DNA from: Drosophila persimilis
Taxonomy: Eukaryota > Arthropoda > Insecta > Diptera > Drosophilidae
DNA: 64,000 bases
NCBI RefSeq assembly: GCF_003286085.1
Contig: NW_020825288.1
Coordinates: 7,006,001-7,070,000, forward strand
Direction of reading: 5' to 3'
Both the position numbers and the translations under genes were made by a program. Under the pieces are notes generated by a model. That model did not search any database. It had not been told where the DNA came from and worked only from the letters and a program-made list of their open reading frames with translations. Positions within the stretch are counted from its first letter, which is position 1, and each line of letters starts with the position of its first letter. Below, piece by piece: positions 21,242 to 31,508 of the stretch.

Positions 21242-22921
21242 ATGATTCCGATTCGGAATTCACTGCCTTTTGCCACGTTGCTGCTGCTGCTGCTGCTGCT
21301 CTTGGCCACGGCCAAGGCCAGGGCCAGGCCCAATGAAGCGACAGGTGAGGCGAGTCTCTACAACGAGGCTGACAACGTGATCAATGCGGACACCAATACA
21401 CTGCGCGACCATCTGGCGACAGTACCAAAGGGCAAGCTGGTGCAGTTCATAAACATCTTCTGCGGCGACTGCCAACGCTTTGCGCCCACCTTCAAGGACG
21501 TGGCACGCGACCTGTACAAGTGGCAGCGCGTGCTCAGCATTTATGCCGTCGACTGTGCCCAGGAGAAGAACGTGCAGATCTGTCGCGACTTTCAGGTCCT
21601 TAAGACCCCGACGCTGCGCTACTTTCCGGTATACACTGGCAACGGGACAGGCATCGACATACCCACTGTCAAACCCAACGAAATTAAAGACCTGTTGGCC
21701 GGGTATTTGGCCAAAGACATGAACTGGAACTTGCTGTACTTTGACCCCCTCAGATCCGACAGCAATGCGAAAACAACAATCGGAGATCACAAAGGTCCTG
21801 GCCAAGCCGCGGAGTACATTGCACTCGTCCTACAGCCGAAGGGCTCGAACATTGGCAGAGACACGATCTTCGAACTGCTACCGCATCCCGCGGTGGTCGT
21901 ACGCCTTGTCGATGATGCCCAGACCTTTGCCAACTTCGGTCTGACGCCCCAAGGTCAGAAGTTGGCCATCTTGGACTTGGCCGGCAACGTCCAGGCGCTG
22001 AAGGCCGCCCAAGAAACGAGCCAGGCTTATGCGGCCAGCATTGCCGAGTATCTCGGCCAAAAGGGCCACACTCCCGTGCCCCCACTGCCCACGACTGTGG
22101 CACCGAAAGTGCGCACTGTCCGGAACAAGGAGCAGCAGGCAATCCTGGCCACTGTGCTGCGAAGCGGACCGGCCAAGATCTATCGAGCCGATCTGGAGCA
22201 GGCCATCGACAAACTGCTGCACGTAGAGCTGCCAAAGGCAGACCTCATACAGGGCAGCAATCTGACGGCCCTGCGGGACATTATCGCCGTCCTGAGACAC
22301 CTCAATCCCCTGAACAATAACGGCCAGGAGCTGCTCACGAACCTCCATGGGTTCCTGCTCCCCATCAACCGCCTGACGGGCAGCGAATTCGCGGACCTGG
22401 TCAAGTCCACAGAGAAGAAGCTGGAGGGGAATGTGTTCAAGGCGAAGCGCTATGTTGGTTGCATTGCCTCGCGTCCCTTCCTGCGCGGCTTCACCTGCTC
22501 CCTGTGGACGCTGTTCCACTACCTCACAGTCGCGGCGGCAAAGCCACCGTACTACCTTCAGGCCGGATCCGTGCTCTCGGCCATACACGGCTTTGCCAAG
22601 CACTTCTTCGGCTGCCGGGACTGTGCCGATCATTTCCTGGCTTTGGCAGAGCGCAAACACATCGAGCGGGTGACGGACTACGATGCCGAGATCCTCTGGC
22701 TGTGGGAGGCCCACAACGAGGTCAACAAGCGTTTGGCCGGCGACACCACCGAGGATCCCAAGTTCCCGAAGATACAGTTTCCCAGCAAAAAGTATTGCCC
22801 CGCCTGCACCAATGAGAATTCCCAGTGGAATCGCACTGAAGTCTTGAAATATCTGAAGATTATCTACGACAATAAGAACTTGAGCCCGTACGGTCTGCCC
22901 ACCACAAGGGGATACCCATGA
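21242..22921 (+). CDS. Quiescin sulfhydryl oxidase (QSOX family), secreted, single exon
   Basis: This 559-residue protein is a flavin-linked sulfhydryl oxidase that uses O2 to put disulfides into secreted proteins. Seen in the sequence: a hydrophobic leader (about residues 8-23); a thioredoxin domain with CGDC at C74-C77, KTP with the cis-proline at P123, and the structural pair C105/C114; a redox-silent second thioredoxin-like region (about 160-275); a helical linker (about 290-395); and an Erv/ALR domain with C407, C419, W422 and H426, the active CRDC at C458-C461, the FAD-contacting HNEVN near 491-495, and CPAC at C519-C522. N-glycosylation sequons lie at N134, N340 and N530. CGDC replaces the usual CGHC. 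No C-terminal membrane segment is visible, so it is probably secreted. The start is the only ATG before the leader. Codons are GC-rich and there is no intron. D. melanogaster has several Qsox paralogues; which one this matches cannot be told here, so no symbol is given. Confidence 0.96.
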   Translation: MIPIRNSLPFATLLLLLLLLLATAKARARPNEATGEASLYNEADNVINADTNTLRDHLATVPKGKLVQFINIFCGDCQRFAPTFKDVARDLYKWQRVLSIYAVDCAQEKNVQICRDFQVLKTPTLRYFPVYTGNGTGIDIPTVKPNEIKDLLAGYLAKDMNWNLLYFDPLRSDSNAKTTIGDHKGPGQAAEYIALVLQPKGSNIGRDTIFELLPHPAVVVRLVDDAQTFANFGLTPQGQKLAILDLAGNVQALKAAQETSQAYAASIAEYLGQKGHTPVPPLPTTVAPKVRTVRNKEQQAILATVLRSGPAKIYRADLEQAIDKLLHVELPKADLIQGSNLTALRDIIAVLRHLNPLNNNGQELLTNLHGFLLPINRLTGSEFADLVKSTEKKLEGNVFKAKRYVGCIASRPFLRGFTCSLWTLFHYLTVAAAKPPYYLQAGSVLSAIHGFAKHFFGCRDCADHFLALAERKHIERVTDYDAEILWLWEAHNEVNKRLAGDTTEDPKFPKIQFPSKKYCPACTNENSQWNRTEVLKYLKIIYDNKNLSPYGLPTTRGYP

Positions 22922-22978
22922 ATACGGCTACTAGAAACCTCGTAAAACCAATCATAATATGTAAGAGAACAGGCCGGG

Positions 22979-22984
22979 AATAAA
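22979..22984 (+). terminator. Polyadenylation signal AATAAA of the QSOX gene
   Basis: Canonical AATAAA 57 bp after the stop codon, giving a short 3' UTR. It ends the transcript about 225 bp before the downstream paralogue begins. Confidence 0.75.
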
Positions 22985-23208
22985 GAGTAATATTCAAGAA
23001 ACCATTATCCATGAAAGAGTATTCATTTGTGCTACCCAATCACCAGCATTTGGCATCGACTAGAAATAAGAACTGGCAGAAAGAGCCCAGTCCAGTACTG
23101 AATCATTTTGCATTCGTTTCATTGATTGGATCCGCCCAAAAACATGGCTGGAGGCTGCGCTGAAATCTCTTTAGTTGAAACACAAACCTGCAGCTCAACG
23201 TTTCGGTT

Positions 23209-24006
23209 ATGAAAATCGTAATCAAGTTCTTGGCTTATTTTGGCCTGTCAGGAGCTATTGTCCAGGGCCGCCAAGCAAGTATCCTTCAGTACACGACAGA
23301 GGATAACATTTTTCTGGACTCGAATCTCGATGATCTCTTGGCCAACAATCCCCTGAATGCCGTTGTCTTCTACAGTCATTCCAAAAGCGACCCAGTTATA
23401 CTGAAGGAAACTGTTGAGAGTCTGCTCGTGTTAAGGCGTCTCCTCAACGTCTATATGCTGAAATGCAATGTGGAAGTCAATAAGAAGACCTGTGCCGACT
23501 ACCACATGGAAAGTTCACATGGAATGCGATACTTTCGCCGACGATTTCCTATTCGCCAGGGCAAAAAAGGCTTAGAAATCCCGATGGACACGCCCCTACA
23601 AATTACCGATTCCGTGTGGAACGTCATGTCCAGACAGGAGCTGCCACTGCCAGATGGTTCTCCAAACTTCCGACCCATCGGCCCTCACGACGACTACAAA
23701 TCGCTCTTCGATCAGGCCGTCCTCAGCCACTTTACCCATCTGGTGCTTGTCGAACAGATTGAACACTACTCGAAGCTGGGCCGTGACACAATCTTGGCTC
23801 TGCTGAGCCTGGACAATGTGACTGTACGAATCGTAATGAATCCGTATTTTTTCGAACATTTCGATCTGAAATTCGATCCAGGAGAGGACAAATTGGGCAT
23901 CATTGATCGAAAGGGCCGGGCGGTGGTCCTGCATCCGAAAGAGACGAATGGTTTAGCTTTTGCCGAGGCCGTTGTTAGCTATTTGGAAGCTAAAGGGTTA
24001 ATTTAA
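23209..24006 (+). CDS. Truncated, redox-inactive QSOX-like protein (tandem paralogue)
   Basis: This 265-residue secreted protein aligns along its whole length with the first half of the neighbouring QSOX. Seen: a signal peptide (about 1-20); a thioredoxin-like domain in which the active-site CxxC is replaced by HSKS (about residues 57-60) and the cis-proline loop by SSHGMRYF; retained C86 and C95, equivalent to the structural disulfide of the neighbour; and a second thioredoxin-like region containing GRDTILALL (about 191-199), which matches GRDTIFELL next door. It stops before the helical linker and has no Erv/FAD domain. One sequon lies at N203. The frame is uninterrupted and an AATAAA lies 11 bp after the stop, so this is a finished short gene rather than a frameshifted pseudogene. 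Inference: a tandem duplicate that has become a binding or chaperone-like pseudoenzyme, possibly reproductive-tract or tissue-restricted. The function is unknown. Confidence 0.88.
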   Translation: MKIVIKFLAYFGLSGAIVQGRQASILQYTTEDNIFLDSNLDDLLANNPLNAVVFYSHSKSDPVILKETVESLLVLRRLLNVYMLKCNVEVNKKTCADYHMESSHGMRYFRRRFPIRQGKKGLEIPMDTPLQITDSVWNVMSRQELPLPDGSPNFRPIGPHDDYKSLFDQAVLSHFTHLVLVEQIEHYSKLGRDTILALLSLDNVTVRIVMNPYFFEHFDLKFDPGEDKLGIIDRKGRAVVLHPKETNGLAFAEAVVSYLEAKGLI

Positions 24007-24016
24007 GGAAAGATCA

Positions 24017-24022
24017 AATAAA
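24017..24022 (+). terminator. Polyadenylation signal AATAAA of the truncated QSOX-like gene
   Basis: Canonical AATAAA only 11 bp after the TAA stop. Such compact 3' ends are common in small secreted fly genes. Its presence supports an independently transcribed gene. Confidence 0.7.
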
Positions 24023-25603
24023 ATGAATCTCAAGAAAACTTGAAGAGAGCCTGGAGCCACCCTGGAAGTACCAAAGAAATGTATGGGCGTTACTTCCATC
24101 AAACTATTTCTGGCCTCCCTTGGCTCGGTTTCAGGTTTCACAGTGTGATATGAAAATTGCATAAATTGACTAAATTAAGCGCTTAAGTTAAATGGAGCGT
24201 CAAGGAAGAGTCCAATACCAATCGCTGCCACAAGGCGCCATCGTGGAGGGGGGGGGACGCACATCAGGCCGACCTGTACATGAATTATTTATAGAACATT
24301 TTTGCAAAATATCTACGCACTAATTTGCGTAAAGTAATCGATGTGGTGGAAAAATTTTCACGCATGCACACATGAGAGGGGCGACGGTGACGTGACCCGG
24401 GCCTCATGCGGCCGGCTCACCTGACAAATGGACTGACTATTTGGGGGAGTGGGCCCCAGGTTGCCGGTGCCGCTGGGTGGCAGGGGGCGGTCGTTCAGTC
24501 ATGCCCAAATAACGCCAACAGCAAACGGAAGCTAAAAATTACCAGCAATACCCAGGAGGGACCCAGAAGCAGGACCCACAGCACAGCAACTGCAACGCCC
24601 ACAAAACTTTCTTCATTGTGCGTAAATTGGCACCCCTCAAACAAGCCCCAGACCCAGGCCCAGACCCAACCTCCCTAATCGACGCACTCACTTTGCCCTT
24701 ATGTAATGATGTGTATGTAAAATTTATAATATGCATAAATAAATAAAATGCACGCAGTCAAAAGAAGTGAATCGCGGGCAAGAGGTTTGAGGTTAGGGCA
24801 GGGGTTGGGTGGGCTTTGAGGTTAGGTTTTGAGGCGGGGCGGTGTCAGTGTGCAGCTTATCGATATTTTTCACTCCTCACCCATCGATGGCCGCCTTACA
24901 CAACCTGCTGGGCGGCAGGCCCGAGTTTGGGGGCCAAATGGCAAATGGCGTCGGCCCGTGCACAACTGTACCGCGCGAGTACGCATGAATTTTGTGCGTG
25001 TGCCTTGAAAATTGAAGGTTCCCGTCCAGCGTGGAGGCCGTAAATTTTGCGAGCGTGCACGCACAGATATCTCGGCACCGGAAACCGGAAACCAGCGCCC
25101 ATTTTGTAGCATTGCCATTGCAATCCATTTATCTTGGCCTCCGAAATGCGTAAAATATAGACAAAATGTGTCTTGGCTCTAATAGCAAACGGATATTGTG
25201 GCTTTTGCTTTATGAATTTCTAGATAGTCTTTCTAGACGGTCGAGAAGAAGTCCAGAGCCCTCCTCGCCCGGAAGCCCTCTAATTGGGCGTTTGCTGGGG
25301 TCCAAATCATTTGCATAACGTAATTGCCAGCTCGAAAAGAGATTACCCCTAACCTGGCTCTCTCTGACATGGCATGACTGGGTTTTGGCATGCATTAACC
25401 AAAAACAATAACCCCGTCCAGAATTGTGCACAAATTATTGTTTAGGCATTTAAATTACAAAAGAAACGCAACGAAAAAAAGGGAATTACGAAAGCAATAA
25501 AATGCCAGCTGAAGAAGCATCAGCTGTAATCGTGGTGGGGGGGAGCCCAGGCCCCTCGTTGTTATAATTATGTAAAAACAGTCTAAAGATTGACTTGACT
25601 TCT

Positions 25604-25635
<32 letters not shown>

Positions 25636-26167
25636 CGCTGCACCTTGCCAGCGCATGCGAAGCCAACATAAATTTGTGGCATAGAAGTCGGAGGCACACA
25701 GAGATGTGTCGAGGGTGGGGGGGGGGGGTGTTGCAGCAGCAACCTGGTAATTATCAGAGCCTTAGCGGCAAAGGCAACATTGTGTCTGTCTGCTGCGTCG
25801 ACAAGGCGGCTACCGTTCCTGCACTTCCCATCCCCCCACCCCTCCCCACCCACAGGCCCGCCATCTCCGAATACACGCAAAAAATGTAAAGTGAAAATAT
25901 TTTTTTTTTTATTTTTAAGCCACTTGCGGGTGAATGGATGCAACGGAGCAGGTGGGCCGGGGTTGGAGTTTGGATCAAATGGGCGGGCACCGCAATTTGC
26001 CGTTGGCTGGAGGGCACTCCCTCCCCCTCCCACCCTGCACCACACCACACCACATTTTCTATGCCGAACTTGAGCATTTTACTATGTAGCTACATATAAT
26101 TAAAAAAATTATGAATAGAAAAGATGGTAACGAAAAAAACCCGAGAAGAACAACAGGCCAGAACCCA

Positions 26168-26273
26168 GGGCTGGAAAATATGTTGATTAATGGATGGATA
26201 CCATCGAAAGGCAGGCAACAAAATCTATCTATATCCAGCGCTGGAAAAATGTGGACTAATGGATGGATACCAT
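26168..26273. repeat. 70-bp spaced direct duplication
   Basis: CTGGAAAAT, an ATTAATGG-like block and GGATGGATACCAT occur at 26171-26204 and again at 26241-26273. Flanks beyond about 37 bp diverge apart from GGCAGGCA, which also recurs. It is an old tandem duplication. Confidence 0.65.
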
Positions 26274-26729
26274 GTGCTATACAGAAGAAGAGGCAGGCAG
26301 GAAATTTGTGATTAAAAACCCATACAAAATTAAGAATAAAATGAAGTGCCCAATAAAATATATGTTCCTCTTTAGGGATACAATTTTCTATACAAAAAAT
26401 ACGGGAATGAAGGAAGAACTTTTAAAATCCAGAACTCAACGAAATCCCTCATTAAAAAACATGTCTCCAGCCATATTTATCCCACTTATAAAAGGCTAAT
26501 ACTGGCATACAACAAAACCGAATGCAATTTGGCAGAAATTTTCCCAAACTTTGTTGCCGGCCCTCAGGGACCCCTCTGCCTCTCGCCCTGGCCACAATTT
26601 GCGGCATCGTGTAATTAAAACAATTTATGTATAATTTTTGTACAAGTGCAGTCCAAAGCCGCCCCCAATCGCCATCTCCATGGCTGGGCTTTTAAATAAT
26701 AATTTGCTTAGTTTATGAAGTGCCATAGT

Positions 26730-26799
26730 GTGCGTGTGCGTGTGCGTGTGCCTGTGCGTGTGCCTGTGCGTGAGCGTGTGTGTGTGTGTGTGTGTGTGT
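26730..26799 (+). repeat. Compound GT microsatellite
   Basis: GTGCGTGTGCGTGTGCCTGT-type imperfect repeats pass into a pure (GT)n run. Other GT/CA tracts are at 5377-5394, 25608-25635, 33377-33401, 37285-37307 and 47640-47666. Confidence 0.9.
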
Positions 26800-29759
26800 C
26801 TCCCACTCGGCCGCCGCTACACTGACAAAAACAAAGACCTCACATATCCAATCAGAATGCTGTTCTCTGTGGGTTTTTCTCCAGTGCAGTGCAACACAGT
26901 GGCTCCACAATTTACTCACTTGGTTGCATTTGAAAATATTTCGTTACGTTTTTGCTGCCAGCCAGAGAGTCAATTGTTGTTGTTTTTTCAGTTGGCTGGC
27001 ATGTGTTTTTGTTGCGCCTTTTTTTTTTGTGCGCCTGTTGTTTTTGTTGCACTTACCTTAGGTTTAATTTGTTTGAGTTTCATGCAACAGAAGCAGCTTC
27101 TGTGGCGGGATTTCATGTGCATCTGCTGCTCTAGCTGCTGGCTTCTTTCTCTCAAGTCGAAAAATATTTGTGCACGCAAAAAATGTTAATTGCCACAGAG
27201 TAAGGCAGAGAGGCAGTCGGCAGGCAGGCAACATCAGCAAAAAGCGAACCATCAATGTGGCCGGGGCATTAAAATATTTAGGTTGCTATTGCTGCTGCTT
27301 CTTGCAACTCTTCCCAGTCCCAGGCCCAGGCCGTAGTCCCCAATCCCAGTCTCAGACTCAAACCCTACCTCCACCGAAGCCCAGTCAGTCAGCGCTCGGT
27401 CCCTGCCACAGCCGTTAATGCAACTGCAACTGTAACAAATTGCAATGTCGCACATCTGTCTTGGCTGGCGTTTGTCGCTGCCCTGCCTAAAAAAAAAAAC
27501 GGCCTGGGCCCAGAGACAGAGCCAGAGACAGAGACCTTAGACCAGGTTCAGGTCCAGCCGTGGACTCATATTTATTTTTGCTAAAACTGCAACAAAAAAC
27601 TGTCGTTCTCCTGGTTGTAGTCGTGGCTGCTGCTCTTTCTGGCTGTGGCATTGGCAATGCCAATTACCGGCGGCCGGGAACCCTAGCAATTTGGTCATAT
27701 CCGGCCCCCATGGCCGGCATGGGCTGGGATGTTTGGCTGGGGCCCCCAAAGGAAAAATCAGGTTTTTCCTTCACTTGTTCAACAAAATAAAATATGTCGG
27801 CAGCATCTTGATTTTTTACAGATTTTTCTCTCCTCCTCCTCCTCCTCACCTCCAGGAGTTTTTCCTGTTTTTTTTTTTTAGAGATCATAAAAAAATAATA
27901 GAAAAGAGATTCAATTTGAGACGGAAAATGGTTAAATTTGATTTGATATTTGTTTCAGGAAGAGAGCTGCCAAAGCAAACCAAATCAAGGGTATTTAGCC
28001 AAGACACCTTGGCAGTCATTAGCCACATTTAGTTGCCTGCTGATCATGGCTTTTACTGCTTCTGCTGCTGCTTCTGTTGATGATGTTCCTCTTCTGTTGC
28101 CGTGTTGCAACTAATGAATATGGAACTTGACTCTGCCCCTGGACTGGGAGTCTCTGCTGTCTCTTGTCATGTCTTGGCCCCGGCTATTACAAGATTTGAG
28201 TTGTCGCGCGTTTTGGACGCGTCATGCAGCTAGTTTTTTTTTTTTTTTTTTTTTTTGTGCCACACATTGCCGCACGATTCCAAGTTGGCAAATGTGGCGC
28301 GCAGCATTTAAACAACAGTGCAACAACAGGCTGGTTGAAGCGAAAAAAATGTCATAAATAAATTGCTTTGCAACATTTGCTGACGCGCCAAATAAAATGC
28401 CATAAATGATCGAATGCAGAAGATTTTAAGTTAGACAGAAGATGGAAACGGAGATGGTGATGGAAACGGAGATCCATCTACCTGGAGATGGCATTGGAAA
28501 CGGAGTCGCAGTCGCAGTCGGAGTCGGAGATGGCCATGGCAATGGCGACAGGAATCTCGAATGGTTTTTCCTGTTGGGTAAATTAACTTAAAAATGCTAC
28601 AAAAATTGTCGCTGATGAGTTGGCTTATAGGGTTGATGAATGCTAAGCATTCTATTGTGCCCATTAATGTTACTTGCAACAGGCCATGCAGCCGGCTATC
28701 CCTAATGACTTAGGACACACCATTAGTCGTGCTTATGGATTGAGGTAGGTTAGAAATTCTTACGGGGGGTTCTTTTTTTTTGTGCACCACCTCTTGATGC
28801 TATCAAAACAATTTTCCTGCCGGCACTCACCGGTACCTGTGGCATGCCACGGTCCCATTCAAAATACAATGTTTCAGCTGCAATCAAACGTGAATCCCGA
28901 AAAAAATAGATCGAAACTCCAGACGAAGTGGGGAATACACTTTCTCTTTGAGGGATTCGTCTGATGATCTGATGATCCCAAAGAGAAGGTAAACAGCCTG
29001 CTCTTGACAAACGTCTGAGCAAAAGGAGAGCTCTTCGTTGAAGGGTATCCCGAACATCTGCCTGTTGCAGCAACACCTTCACTAATGCCTGGCATAACAA
29101 CTTAATCCACCTTGCCGGTTCGACTGGCTCTTGGGCTGCGGCAGGGCCGTCTGGCCCCGGCCACAGACGTGCTGTCTGTGCTGGGGCACACCTGGGCGCG
29201 AGGCTGTTTTACGAGTCCCCCCAAATGATGATGGGGCCGGCAGTTTTTCGGACAAGCTGCTCAAATCGAAGCAGCAACGGCCTCAGCCTGCACAGGCAGC
29301 GGCAGAATCAAATTTGCTGCCACATTTGTTGGCCTTCTTATGGAGACCCCCCCCTCCCCTGCGCGGGGCATGCCAAATAAATTTCACTTCTTAATCGCTG
29401 GCAGAGCTCTTATCTGTTTCTTAATCAGAGTTTGCAGCGCTAAACTAACAAATTTTATGGCTGCAACGTGGGGCAGGGGGCAGGCAGCAAGTGCAAGGCG
29501 CAGACTGAAATCTAAAATTAAAATTTGGTTTCATGTAAACAAAAGCAGCGCTGCAACTGCAGCAGCAGCAGCAGCGGCAGAGAGGAAGAGAGAGCAATGA
29601 AAAGCGAGATCAAGTTCAACGCACATTTGTCCTTGATAATTTGAAAGAGCCGGAGTGCTGGCAGTGGAGGAAGACAGGCGCACACACAAAGGGGAGCCCG
29701 AAAAATTACAGAGCAAAACAACAAAAAAACGGCATACAATTGGGCAAACCGACAGTTCA

Positions 29760-29833
29760 ATACCCTTACAGATCGGCTCTGCAAATGTGCTGCCAGCATC
29801 TGCTCGATATCGTAATGCCCTCTGTGAGGGTAT
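29760..29833. mobile_element. 74-bp remnant with 13-bp inverted ends ATACCCTTACAGA
   Basis: ATACCCTTACAGA at 29760-29772 pairs with TCTGTGAGGGTAT at 29821-29833 (12 of 13 positions). The ATACCCT...AGGGTAT end type is widespread in fly dispersed repeats. Short relatives occur at 40748-40766 and 50470-50488. Confidence 0.4.
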
Positions 29834-30372
29834 AATAAACAAAAATTATGGCAGTGGATCGACAGACTTATTGCTGTCCCTCTCTCTCGCTCTCTCGTGC
29901 TTCTGCACTACATCAAACCGGCTGGGACTGCTGCACAGCGCGCGGTTCTGCCTCTGCCAAGAATGCACACATTAATGTGTGTGTGTGTGCGTAGCGTCTG
30001 CCAAAAATACGCCGGCCATTAAGAGTCGGCCCATGCACAGGGCAGAACGGGATGGGACAGGGACAGGGACAGGGACTGGGACAGGCCCACGCCAGCAAAG
30101 AACACAAAAACATTCGGGTTTATGGAAAGGGGAAAAAATGGGGAGCCCATCCGTCCCGATCGTACGTGCCTCTCTGGTTGCTTGCTCTCCTGCTCCCTCC
30201 CTCTATCCCCTTTGCAGAGTTTCCGAAAATTTGCAATTGACTGGCTGCGACGACGACGACGACGACGACGAAGACGATGCAGCTCTGCTGCTGCCTCTGC
30301 CGCTGCCTCGGCCGCCCTCTCCTGCCCTGCCATCGAAAGAGGAGAGAACAAAAATGTTTATGCATTTTTTCT

Positions 30373-30491
30373 GGTCACTGACCGTACTCAAGGTTTTTCG
30401 TATTCTGCTGCTGATGCCGCGCGGCGGCAGTTCCTTCAACGCTGCAGCAGCGCTGCGTAAATTGCATGCGCACAAAAATTGACGAATATGC
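30373..30491 (+). promoter_or_regulatory. Inverted-pair conserved noncoding element, copy 1
   Basis: Block a (30373-30408) contains ACTGACCGT and CTCAAGGTTTTTCGTATT. Block b (30474-30491) is AAAAATTGACGAATATGC. Both blocks recur in the same relative order on the opposite strand at 46741-46776 and 46401-46418. Block a matches at 33 of 36 positions and block b at 18 of 18. In this copy the blocks are 65 bp apart, separated by CAGCAG-rich sequence. Confidence 0.45.
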
Positions 30492-30903
30492 CAGCCGACG
30501 TATGATCAGGGAGAGCCGGCAAAGGGAGGAAGTGGGAGCTGGATCAAGAGAAGAAGCAGGAGCTAGACAGAGAGGAGAGATGGCAAGACGGGGGGAGCGA
30601 CAAAATGTGTTCGGTTCGCCCAAAAAGAAGCAGCACAGTGAGGCAGGGTAGGAGCAGCCTCTGGCAAACTTGTTGCAGACCGACTTGGGCTCCCCTTTTG
30701 AAAGTTTGTGTGTGTGCCTGTGTGTGTGTGTGCAATTTAGAGACGACGATGATATAATTTAGCAAGAAAGTGAAGTCGACTGCTTGCAGCCGGTCGGTCT
30801 CTCTCGGTTTGCCTGTCGTTCCATGCCGAGAGCGGCCCGAATTCTCGAAATGAAACCGAAATATTATTTTTCGTTCTTGGGTTTTGTTCTTATTCTGCAT
30901 GGC

Positions 30904-31508
30904 ATACCCTACAATAGGCTTGGGCTTGGGCATCGGCATGACCTTTAAGTGGAGAGTAAACAGTATATATTTTTTGAGAGGAGAACCGTACGGTTTGCCA
31001 GCCAGATATTTTGTCAATAAATACCATAAATATCACTGCCCACTGTACATAACGCACGCAGCGTTTGTTCTTTCGTCTCTTTATGCCGCCTTCTTCGTTT
31101 CGTGCGTTTCGTTTCTCTCCCGCTCTAACTCTCTATCGGTTCAGCACTCGGGCTCGGCCTAGCAGCAGCCCCGAGTTCGGCCTAGCAGCAGTGCCGAACT
31201 CTGCTTAGCAGCAGCCCCGAGCTCGGCTTAGCAGCAGCCCCGAGTTCGGCCTAGCAGCAGCGCCGAGCTGATCTGACGCTCTCTTTCTTTTGTTCTCTGC
31301 CTGGCATTAAGGCACGGGTCTATCACCTGAATTTTGTCGCAGTCACTATTGCTTTCTATCGTATTCGGCCTCTCATTAAACAAATACCAAAAATACACAA
31401 ATACTCAAACCAAATAAACTATGTTTACATAACGACACAAGCTCGTCTTCTGATTAACATAAATTCCACAGCTAGTGAAAAACCTCACTAGCATTTTTTG
31501 TAGGGTAT
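30904..31508. mobile_element. Candidate DINE-1/INE-1-like non-autonomous element
   Basis: A 605-bp unit is bounded by an 11-bp inverted match, ATACCCTACAA at 30904-30914 and TTGTAGGGTAT at 31498-31508. It contains a central 23-bp minisatellite (31146-31270) and, next to the right end, a perfect hairpin (GCTAGTGA, 6-nt loop, TCACTAGC at 31471-31492). Known DINE-1/Helentron-associated elements share this layout: conserved flanks, a central tandem array and a 3' stem-loop. No clear target-site duplication was seen. A solo LTR was considered, but no TG...CA ends fit. Confidence 0.45.
31146..31270. repeat. 23-bp minisatellite, about 5 units
   Basis: TAGCAGCAG recurs at 31160, 31183, 31206, 31229 and 31252, exactly 23 bp apart, each with a flanking CCGAG/CTCGG half-palindrome. 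It is the central array of the element spanning 30904-31508. Confidence 0.85.

Larger units (their letters stand above)
24023..30372. other. Noncoding region downstream of the QSOX pair
   Basis: Contains CA/GT microsatellites, the 70-bp duplication (26168-26273), a T23 run (28234-28256), GGGACA repeats (30055-30085), (GAC)n (30247-30270) and the 74-bp ATACCC element (29760). The longest open frames are repeat-driven. No gene. Confidence 0.55.

Noticed and set aside
21878..22714. 278-codon minus-strand frame inside the QSOX gene
   Set aside because: It lies antisense to strongly supported QSOX codons; its openness follows from GC-rich codon use. No domain is visible.
25455..26048. 197-codon minus-strand frame
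   Set aside because: Spans a CA microsatellite and G/C homopolymers; translated runs of Val/Cys and Pro are repeat artefacts.
29979..30482. 167-codon plus-strand frame
   Set aside because: Driven by GGGACA and GAC repeats; no domain. The conserved blocks it overlaps are split between frames.
31146..31270. Possible CRISPR-like array
   Set aside because: Repeats are contiguous with no unique spacers, and the genome is evidently eukaryotic.
31040..31440. Solo LTR interpretation of the 31 kb element
   Set aside because: No TG...CA termini with a target duplication were found; the inverted ATACCCTACAA ends and 3' hairpin fit a different element class.
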